Shown here: in pieces, positions 1-5,808 of the stretch
How positions within the stretch are numbered: position 1 is the first letter of the stretch
How the letters are laid out: every line of letters starts with the position of its first letter
Assembly: GCA_030040525.1 (NCBI GenBank)
Contig: JASHTN010000110.1
Location: forward strand, 1-7,449
DNA length: 7,449 nt
From: Gammaproteobacteria bacterium
GTDB taxonomy: Bacteria; Pseudomonadota; Gammaproteobacteria; Steroidobacterales; Steroidobacteraceae
Reading direction: 5' to 3'
Notes under the pieces: model-generated
Database searches by the model: none
What the model was told of the DNA's origin: nothing
The model's input: the letters and a program-made list of their open reading frames with translations, nothing else
Made by a program: the position numbers and the translations under genes

Positions 1-513
1 GAACACGTCGGCGCTGCGCTGGTACACCTGCAGCGACAGCCGGCCGCCGGCCACGTACAGCTGGAAGAACGCATGACACGGCATGAGGCGCATGCGCTCG
101 AGCTCGCCGACGTTCCAGGCGCTCACCAGGATGCGGCGCGAGTCGGGCGCGGTGCGCAGCAGCTCGACGGCCTGCGCGATCTGGTCGATGGTGCGGCCGG
201 CCCCTGCGCCCCAGGCGCGCCACTGCCGGCCGTAGACGGGCCCGAGCTCGCCCTGCGTGTCCGCCCACTCGTCCCAGATGCTGACGCCGTGCTCGTGCAG
301 CCAGGCGACGTTGGTGTCGCCGCGCAGGAACCACAGCAGCTCGTAGATCACCGAGCGCAGGTGGATCTTCTTGGTCGTGACCAGCGGAAAGCCGGCCGCC
401 AGGTCGAAGCGCAGCTGCTCGCCGAACAGCGACAGCGTGCCGGTGCCGGTGCGGTCGGACTTGCGCATCCCGCTCGAGCGGACGCGCCGCATGAGATCGA
501 GATACTGCTTCAT
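1..513 (-). CDS. thyA: Thymidylate synthase, N-terminal 171 residues (cut by left edge)
   Basis: Cytoplasmic enzyme that methylates dUMP to dTMP using 5,10-methylenetetrahydrofolate, the de novo source of thymidylate. The translation closely follows E. coli ThyA without gaps. It starts MKQYLDLM, then has the phosphate-binding loop DRTGTG (20-25), FPLVTTKK (42-49), ELLWFLRGDTN (58-68), IWDEWAD (79-85), GPVYGRQWR (91-99), PDSRRI (123-128, with the dUMP phosphate-binding arginines R126 and R127) and MPCH with the catalytic Cys146. The last visible residues are QRSADVF, ending at 171. The missing part would be roughly the last 90-95 residues of a family member of about 264. The start ATG (513-511) overlaps the lgt stop codon as ATGA, and only a weak ribosome site is visible, so translation is probably coupled to lgt. 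All key residues in the visible part are intact. The start and identity are secure; the 3' end is outside the window. Confidence 0.97.
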   Translation of the reverse strand, partial: MKQYLDLMRRVRSSGMRKSDRTGTGTLSLFGEQLRFDLAAGFPLVTTKKIHLRSVIYELLWFLRGDTNVAWLHEHGVSIWDEWADTQGELGPVYGRQWRAWGAGAGRTIDQIAQAVELLRTAPDSRRILVSAWNVGELERMRLMPCHAFFQLYVAGGRLSLQVYQRSADVF

Positions 514-1328
514 GCCGCCGTGCCGGGGTTGGCCACGCCGGCGTAATTGCCGGACGCTGCGCGCCTGCGGTAGGCCCAGCCAAGCAGCGCCGCGCCGATC
601 AGGATCATCGGCACGGAGAGCACCTGGCCCTCGGTGAGCCAGCCGCCGGCGAGATAGCCGATGTGCTCATCCGGCACGCGCACGAACTCCACGAGCGAGC
701 GCGCGATGCCGTAGAGCAGCAGAAACAGGCCCGAGGCCGCCCAGCGGGGCCGCGGCTGCGCCGTGTACCACCAGACCACCGCGAGCAGCGCCAGACCTTC
801 GAGTCCCGCCTCGTAGAGCTGCGAGGGGTGGCGCACCTGGCCGTTGACGAGGAATCCCCAGGGCACGGTCGTCACCTTGCCCCACAGCTCGCCGTTGATG
901 AAGTTGCCGATGCGGCCGAAGAACAGGCCGAGCGCCGGCAGCGGCGCGGTGAAGTCGTAGACGTCGGCGACCCGCCGCCCGCGCCGCCAGGCGAAAATCG
1001 CCAGGGCGATCGCGACGCCGAGCAGGCCGCCGTGGAAGGACATGCCGCCCTCCCAGATCTTGAGCGGATACCACGGATCCAGCGCCCAGAACTTCAGCCC
1101 GTAGAACACCACGTAGCCGATGCGGCCGCCGAGGATGACGCCCAGCATGCCGAAGAAGATCAGGTCGTCGACGTCGTTCGCCGTCCAGGTGGAGCGCGGG
1201 CGCGCCGCGCGCCGCCGCGCCAGCCACCAGGCCGCCGCGAATCCCAGCAGGTACATGATGCCGTACCAGTGCACCTTCACCGGGCCGGCTGAGAACGCGA
1301 TCGGATTGAAGCCGGGATACTTGAGCAT
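510..1328 (-). CDS. lgt: Prolipoprotein diacylglyceryl transferase Lgt
   Basis: Inner-membrane enzyme that transfers diacylglycerol from phosphatidylglycerol to the lipobox cysteine of prolipoproteins, the first step of lipoprotein maturation. The 272-residue product has about seven hydrophobic segments (roughly 20-37, 56-78, 94-114, 126-140, 176-190, 199-216, 236-254). Family motifs are present: HWYG near the N-terminus (20-23), GGMSFHGG with H99 (equivalent to E. coli H103), the Lgt signature GRIGNFINGE at 138-147 with R139 (E. coli R143), HPSQLYEA (167-174), and YGIARSLVEFVR (206-217), whose R210 should match E. coli R239. It is about 20 residues shorter than the E. coli protein, mainly because the loop between the signature (ending near 150) and HPSQLYE is short. 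The N-terminus fits family proteins, so the ATG is credible although no clear Shine-Dalgarno precedes it. It lies 13 bp after the methyltransferase stop and overlaps thyA by 4 bp. Confidence 0.97.
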   Translation of the reverse strand: MLKYPGFNPIAFSAGPVKVHWYGIMYLLGFAAAWWLARRRAARPRSTWTANDVDDLIFFGMLGVILGGRIGYVVFYGLKFWALDPWYPLKIWEGGMSFHGGLLGVAIALAIFAWRRGRRVADVYDFTAPLPALGLFFGRIGNFINGELWGKVTTVPWGFLVNGQVRHPSQLYEAGLEGLALLAVVWWYTAQPRPRWAASGLFLLLYGIARSLVEFVRVPDEHIGYLAGGWLTEGQVLSVPMILIGAALLGWAYRRRAASGNYAGVANPGTAA

Positions 1329-1341
1329 GAGGCGCGTTAGT

Positions 1342-2532
1342 TTAGCCGGTCTCGCGTGTCACGCGGCAGAACAGCGCCTTCAGATAGCGTGTCTCGGCAA
1401 TCGCCGGATGCACCGGATGATCGGGCGACTGGCCGGCGGACTCCAGGATCTGCACGCAGCGTCCAGTGTGCCGCGCCGCGGCCTGCACCGCGGCGACGAG
1501 CTCCTCGGCCGCCAGGTGGTACGAGCACGAGCACGACACCAGCAGCCCTTCCGCCTCGAGCAGCGCGAGCGCGAGCTGATTCAACTTGCGGTAGGCGGCC
1601 TGGCCCTTTGGTGAGTCCTTCTTGCGCTTGATGAACGCCGGCGGATCGAGGATCACGACGTCGAAGCGCTCGCCCTGCCCGCCGAGGGCCTTGAGCGCAT
1701 CGAAGGCATCGGCCCGCAGCGGCTCGATGCCGAAGCCGTTGCGCGCGGCGTTCGCCCCGGCGAAGTCGAGCGCCGCCTGCGAGGCATCGACGCAGAGCGC
1801 GTGCGCCGCTCCCTGGCGGAGCGCGGTGATCCCCCAGGCGCCGACATAGGAGCACACATCCAGCACCCGCGCGCCGCGTGTCAGATAGCGCCCGAGGCGC
1901 GCGCGATTCGCGCTCTGGTCGTAGTACCAGCCGGTTTTCTGGCCCGCGGCGAGCGGTGCGCTGAAGCTGAGGTCCCCTTCCAGCACCTGCACCTCGGGCG
2001 GCACCTCGCCGAACGCCACCTCCGTGCCCTGCGGCAGATGCTCGAGCTCGCGCGCCGCCGAATCGTTCTTCCAGAAGAATGCCGCGGGGTCGAGCACCGC
2101 GCGCACCGCGGCGGCCACCGTGTCCTTGAGGCGCTCCATGCCGGCGGTGGCGATCTGCCCGACGATCAGTCCGTCGTAGCGATCGAGCACGAGTCCCGGC
2201 AGCGCGTCCGACTCGCCGAACACCCAGCGGCAGAAGCGCGGCGCGCCGAGCCGCTCGCGCAGCGCGAGCGCCGCGCGCAGCCGCCGCTCGATCAGCGCGC
2301 CGTCGACCGGCACATCCGCGGCGCGTGAGACGATGCGCGCGCAGATGAGCGCGTGCGGGTTGACATAGGCGAAGCCGAGGAACGCGCCGCGCTGCGTTTC
2401 GAGCCGCACGAGCTCTCCCGGCTCGAACGAGCTGAGCGGCGTGCGCGCGGTGTCGACCTCGTTGCTGAACACCCACAGGTGCCCCGCGGCGAGCCGCCGC
2501 TCCTCGCCGCGCTTCAAGGTCAGCACGCGCAC
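1342..2532 (-). CDS. rlmI: RlmI-like 23S rRNA (cytosine-C5) methyltransferase, PUA plus SAM methyltransferase
   Basis: Probable SAM-dependent methyltransferase of the RlmI/YccW group (COG1092), whose E. coli member makes m5C1962 in 23S rRNA. From GTG 2532 the protein has 396 residues, which I recall as the length of E. coli RlmI. It opens VRVLTLKRGEERR and then HLWVFSNEV, matching the PUA start of that family. A middle domain contains FGESDALPGLVLDRYDG. The Rossmann methyltransferase domain has motif I RVLDVCSYVGAWG (about 222-234), motif IV LDPPAFIKRKKD (DPP at 296-298) and motif VI SCSCSYHL, where C336 fits the catalytic or conserved cysteine. Late DHPVHPA and the ending RYLKALFCRV also match RlmI. 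An in-frame ATG at 2616 would add 28 residues with no family resemblance and no ribosome site, whereas GTG 2532 has GGAG five bases upstream. It is first gene of the rlmI-lgt-thyA unit. The exact rRNA target is inferred from family only. Confidence 0.88.
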   Translation of the reverse strand: MRVLTLKRGEERRLAAGHLWVFSNEVDTARTPLSSFEPGELVRLETQRGAFLGFAYVNPHALICARIVSRAADVPVDGALIERRLRAALALRERLGAPRFCRWVFGESDALPGLVLDRYDGLIVGQIATAGMERLKDTVAAAVRAVLDPAAFFWKNDSAARELEHLPQGTEVAFGEVPPEVQVLEGDLSFSAPLAAGQKTGWYYDQSANRARLGRYLTRGARVLDVCSYVGAWGITALRQGAAHALCVDASQAALDFAGANAARNGFGIEPLRADAFDALKALGGQGERFDVVILDPPAFIKRKKDSPKGQAAYRKLNQLALALLEAEGLLVSCSCSYHLAAEELVAAVQAAARHTGRCVQILESAGQSPDHPVHPAIAETRYLKALFCRVTRETG

Positions 2533-2537
2533 GGCAG

Positions 2538-2541
2538 CTCC
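2538..2541 (-). promoter_or_regulatory. Shine-Dalgarno GGAG that supports the GTG 2532 start
   Basis: On the minus strand the sequence reads GGAG, five bases, then GTG (2532-2530). No purine-rich ribosome site is seen ahead of the alternative ATG at 2616. This site, with protein-level similarity beginning at the same point, decides the start of the RlmI-like gene. A second GTG two codons later (2526) is also possible but is further from the site. Confidence 0.6.
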
Positions 2542-2624
2542 GGCGCCGGGCTCGGTGGATTCAGGGCTCAACGTCGGCTCCGCTGCGCAGGTCGGCGGCA
2601 AGTATACAATTGTCATTTTTGGTC

Positions 2625-2630
2625 GAGGTG
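2625..2630 (+). promoter_or_regulatory. Shine-Dalgarno GAGGTG for the beta-propeller gene
   Basis: GAGGTG lies four bases before the GTG codon at 2635. No ATG in this frame lies nearby, and the signal peptide begins right after this GTG, so the site fixes the start of the 1053-residue gene at an unusual GTG codon. Confidence 0.6.
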
Positions 2631-2634
2631 AATC

Positions 2635-5600
2635 GTGGAGTCAGTGCGCTGTGCGGCGCTGCTTGGAGCAGCGCTCGTTGCCTCAGCGGCGTGGCTCGGC
2701 GCGGCGCCGGCCGCCGCCGCGCCGCTGCCCGCAGCGCTTCTGCAGGCCCTTGCCTGGCGCTCGCTCGGGCCGTTCCGCGGCGGGCGCGTGCTCGCAGTCA
2801 GCGGCGTGCCCGGCGAGCCGGATCATTTCTACTTCGGCGCGGTGAACGGCGGCGTCTGGGAGACGCGCGACGCCGGGCGAACCTGGCAGCCGATCTTCGA
2901 CGCAGCGCCGGTCGGCTCGATCGGCGCGCTCGCGGTCGCGCCGTCCGATCCCGGGATCCTCTACGTCGGGACCGGCGAGGCCGACATGCGCTCGGACATC
3001 GCGCAGGGCGCAGGCATGTTCCGCTCCGACGACTTCGGGCGCAGCTGGCGGGCGATCGGACTCGCCGACTCCGAGCAGATCGGCCGCATTCTCGTCGATC
3101 CGCACAATCCGGACGTGGTGCTCGTCGCGGCGCTCGGGCACCCGTATGGCGCCAACGAGATGCGCGGCGTGTTCCGCTCGGCCGACGGCGGCAGGACCTG
3201 GCAGCGCACGCTCTACCGCGACGCCGACACCGGTGCGATCGATCTCGCCGCCGAGCCCGGACGACCCGCGGTCGTCTACGCCGCGCTCTGGCAGACGCGC
3301 CGGCCGCCGTGGAACGTCTACCCGCCGTCGAACGGGCCCGGCAGCGGGCTCTACAAGTCGCAGGACGGCGGCGTCACCTGGACGGAGCTCAAGGGTCACG
3401 GCCTGCCCGCGCATCCGGGCCGCATCGGGCTTGCGGTCGCACCGACCCGGCCGCAGCGTGTCTTCGCGCTCATCGACGCAGCCGACGGCGGCCTGTACCG
3501 CTCGGAAGACGGCGGCGCGAGCTGGGCACGGGTGAGCGATGACCCCCGGATCTGGAAGCGCGGCTGGTACTTCGGCGGCGTCACGGTCGACCCGCGTGAT
3601 GCGGACCTGGTCTACATCTGCGATACCGCGCTCTACCGCTCGAGCGACGGCGGCCGGCATTTCGTTCCCATCAAGGGCGCACCGGGCGGCGACGACTATC
3701 ACCAGCTGTGGATCGATCCGCGCGATCCTGCGCGGCGGATACTCGGCGTCGACCAGGGGGCGGTCGTGACGCTCGACGGCGGCGCGAGCTGGAGCTCCTG
3801 GTACAACCAGCCGACCGGCCAGTTCTATCACGTGATCACCGACAACCGCTTCCCGTTCTGGGTGTACGGCGCGCAGCAGGACTCGGGAGCTGCGGGCGTC
3901 CCGAGCCGCACCGACAACATCGACGGCATCAACATCACCGAGTTCCACGAGACCGCCGCCGGCGGCGAGAGCGACAACGTCGCGCCGGACCCGGACGACC
4001 CCGAGATCATCTTCGGCGGGCGCGTCGACAAGCTCGACCTGCGCACCGGCCAGAAGCAGAGCGTCACGCCGACGCTCGCCTACCCGGACCTGTACCGCGG
4101 CACCTGGACGCTGCCGCTGACCTTCGGCAAGCCGGGCAGTCACGCGCTGTACTTCGGCAACCAGCGCATATTCCGCACCACGGACCGCGGCCGGCACTGG
4201 CAGGTCATCAGCCCGGACCTGACGCGCGAGCACCCGCAGGTTCCCGCCGGTCTCGATCCGGCCACCGCCGCCGACAGCGAGCGCGCCGGCGCACGGCGCG
4301 GCGTGGTCTACGCCATCGGGCCCTCGCCGCTCGATGCGCGTCTCATCTGGGCGGGCACGGATGACGGGCTGCTCTGGCGCAGCCGCGACGACGGCGGACA
4401 CTGGCAGGATGTGACCCCCGCAGCCCTCACCGCCTGGTCGAAGATCGGCAGCGTCGAGCCCTCGCACTTCGACGCCGACAGCGCCTACGTCGCGGTCGAC
4501 CGGCACCGCCTCGACGACCGGCGGCCCTACATCTATCGCACCCACGACGGCGGCGCGAGCTGGACGCTGATCGTCGTGGGGCTCGGCACCGGCAGCACGT
4601 ACAACACCGTCAACGTGGTGCGTGAGGATCCCGCGCATCGCGGCCTGCTGTACTGCGGCACCGAGAGCGGCGTGTACGTCTCCTTCGACGACGGCGCACA
4701 CTGGCAGCCGCTGCAGCAGAACCTGCCGCGCACCTCGGTGCGCGACCTGCAGGTCCACGGCGACGACCTGGTGATCGCAACCCACGGACGCGGCTTCTGG
4801 ATCATGGACGACGTGGCCCCGCTGCGCACACTCGCGGACGATGCGGGCGGCGGCGTGCGGCTGCTGCCGCCGGCGACCGCCTATCGCGTGCGACCCACCG
4901 GCTTCATCGGTACGCCGTTTCCGAAAGACGAGCCGATGGCGCCGAATCCGCCGGCCGGGGCCTACATCGACTATGTGCTGGACGCCTCCGCCACGCCCCC
5001 GGTGACCCTCGCGATCACCGATGCGCGTGGCGCGACCGTGCGCACCTTCAGCAGCGCCGATCAGGCGAAGCCGCCGGACCTCGCGCGCATCGACGTCGCG
5101 CCCGAGTGGATCGTGCCGCCCGAGCCGCTCGCCACCGGTGGCGGCGCCCACCGCTTCGTCTGGGACCTGCACTACGCGGCACCCAAGCCCCCGCTGCGCG
5201 GCGACGAGGATCCGCTGAAGAGCGAGGATGGAGTCTGGGCACCGCCCGGCGAGTACTCGGTGGAGCTCACCGCCGGCGGCAGGCACTACCGCCAGCCCCT
5301 CACCGTCGCCGCCGACCCGCGCGTGCACCTGCCCGCGAGCGTCTATGCGCGGCAATTCGCCCTGGCCCGTGACATCGAGAGCGCGCGCGTCAGGATCGCC
5401 GCCGCGCTCGCCGAGGCGCAGCGGCTGCACTCCGCCATCAGCGAGCGCGCCCGCAGCGCCGGGAGTTCCCCCGCCGTCGCGGCCGCCCTCGGCGCCGCCG
5501 ACCGCGAGCTGCTCGCCATCACCGACATCGCGCCCGCCAAGCTCTCGCCGGATTTTCTCGGCCGCCCGCCGACCAGGATCGGGGGCCTGAGCTACCTCGA

Positions 5601-5796
5601 GGAGGCATTCCGCGCGCTCGCGCGTGCCGTCGACGGCGCCGACAGCGCGCCGAGCGCCGATACGCTCGCGGGCTACACGCGGGACACGGCGCTGCTCGAG
5701 GGTGCGCTCGCGAGCTGGCAGCAGTTCAAGAGCGGCGTCCTCGCGCGCCTCAACGCGCAGCTCCACGCGGCCGGGGCCGCGCCGCTCGCGCCCTGA
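2635..5796 (+). CDS. Secreted WD40/YVTN/BNR-like beta-propeller protein with FlgD-like C-terminal region (often called glycosyl hydrolase)
   Basis: A 1053-residue protein of the VPS10/sortilin-like BNR-repeat family; its biochemical role is not established. A signal peptide is evident at 1-29 (one Arg, hydrophobic core, alanine-rich end) with no lipobox Cys, so export to periplasm or outside is expected. Eleven Asp-box motifs (S/T-x-D-x-G-x-x-W or close variants) begin near residues 77, 131, 182, 242, 290, 336, 379, 515, 583, 636 and 683, enough for two propellers. The stretch 387-513 lacks Asp boxes but holds motifs I recognise as conserved in this group: YGAQQDSG (411-418) and GGES (443-446). 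After about 735 comes a non-propeller part: a FlgD-like Ig strand region (about 776-895, with AYIDYVLDA, RFVWDLHY and PPGEYSVEL), then a helical tail (about 900-1050). I see no catalytic sialidase arrangement, so the glycosyl hydrolase label is weak. The start is GTG with a good ribosome site. Twelve bp separate it from the next gene. Confidence 0.88.
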   Translation: MESVRCAALLGAALVASAAWLGAAPAAAAPLPAALLQALAWRSLGPFRGGRVLAVSGVPGEPDHFYFGAVNGGVWETRDAGRTWQPIFDAAPVGSIGALAVAPSDPGILYVGTGEADMRSDIAQGAGMFRSDDFGRSWRAIGLADSEQIGRILVDPHNPDVVLVAALGHPYGANEMRGVFRSADGGRTWQRTLYRDADTGAIDLAAEPGRPAVVYAALWQTRRPPWNVYPPSNGPGSGLYKSQDGGVTWTELKGHGLPAHPGRIGLAVAPTRPQRVFALIDAADGGLYRSEDGGASWARVSDDPRIWKRGWYFGGVTVDPRDADLVYICDTALYRSSDGGRHFVPIKGAPGGDDYHQLWIDPRDPARRILGVDQGAVVTLDGGASWSSWYNQPTGQFYHVITDNRFPFWVYGAQQDSGAAGVPSRTDNIDGINITEFHETAAGGESDNVAPDPDDPEIIFGGRVDKLDLRTGQKQSVTPTLAYPDLYRGTWTLPLTFGKPGSHALYFGNQRIFRTTDRGRHWQVISPDLTREHPQVPAGLDPATAADSERAGARRGVVYAIGPSPLDARLIWAGTDDGLLWRSRDDGGHWQDVTPAALTAWSKIGSVEPSHFDADSAYVAVDRHRLDDRRPYIYRTHDGGASWTLIVVGLGTGSTYNTVNVVREDPAHRGLLYCGTESGVYVSFDDGAHWQPLQQNLPRTSVRDLQVHGDDLVIATHGRGFWIMDDVAPLRTLADDAGGGVRLLPPATAYRVRPTGFIGTPFPKDEPMAPNPPAGAYIDYVLDASATPPVTLAITDARGATVRTFSSADQAKPPDLARIDVAPEWIVPPEPLATGGGAHRFVWDLHYAAPKPPLRGDEDPLKSEDGVWAPPGEYSVELTAGGRHYRQPLTVAADPRVHLPASVYARQFALARDIESARVRIAAALAEAQRLHSAISERARSAGSSPAVAAALGAADRELLAITDIAPAKLSPDFLGRPPTRIGGLSYLEEAFRALARAVDGADSAPSADTLAGYTRDTALLEGALASWQQFKSGVLARLNAQLHAAGAAPLAP
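3508..4563 (+). repeat. Three identical 18-nt copies of an Asp-box core inside the propeller gene
   Basis: The 18-mer GACGGCGGCGCGAGCTGG, encoding DGGASW, occurs exactly at 3508-3525, 3775-3792 and 4546-4563, each in frame. These are the cores of Asp boxes 5, 7 and 10. The surrounding codons differ, so this is a protein repeat with shared codon choice and not a tandem DNA repeat. Confidence 0.7.
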
Positions 5797-5798
5797 GG
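5795..5798 (+). promoter_or_regulatory. Likely Shine-Dalgarno GAGG overlapping the upstream stop codon
   Basis: GAGG uses the last two bases of the TGA stop (5794-5796) of the propeller gene and lies ten bases before the ATG at 5809. The spacing is slightly long but usable. The overlap suggests that ribosomes ending the upstream gene help start the downstream one. Confidence 0.45.
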
Positions 5799-5808
5799 CA
5801 GAACCCGC

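Larger units (their letters stand above)
2533..2634. promoter_or_regulatory. Divergent intergenic region with AT-rich promoter-like patch
   Basis: If the methyltransferase starts at 2532, a 102-bp gap separates two head-to-head genes. Within it, about 2601-2620 is the only AT-rich stretch in a very GC-rich window. It contains two overlapping palindromes, GTATAC (2602-2607) and ACAATTGT (2606-2613). TACAAT (2605-2610, plus strand) and TATACT (2606-2601, minus strand) each match the -10 consensus at five of six positions. The expected start points, near 2617 on plus and near 2594 on minus, would give leaders of about 18 and 62 bases. No good -35 hexamer is found at 16-18 bp spacing on either strand, so the promoters may be activator-dependent or the matches may be chance. 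The palindromes could be an operator serving both directions; this is inference. Confidence 0.4.

Noticed and set aside
73..546. Plus-strand open frame opposite thyA
   Set aside because: It is antisense to a clear thymidylate synthase with all active-site motifs; its own product has no recognisable features.
663..1292. Plus-strand open frame opposite lgt, and the overlapping minus-strand frame at 667-1227
   Set aside because: Both are other-frame readings of lgt and give Arg/Ala-rich sequences without domains.
1337..2476. Alternative-frame minus-strand open frame of 379 codons within the methyltransferase region
   Set aside because: It overlaps the RlmI-like gene in another frame, and its product is Arg/Ala-rich with no motif, whereas the chosen frame carries all methyltransferase motifs.
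2610..3542. Second plus-strand frame (310 codons) over the start of the propeller gene
   Set aside because: Arg-rich translation without motifs; the frame starting at GTG 2635 has a signal peptide and Asp boxes.
2635..5796. Calling the propeller protein a true sialidase or glycosidase
   Set aside because: Asp boxes are structural. I did not see the sialidase arginine triad or FRIP-type motif, so only the fold can be supported.
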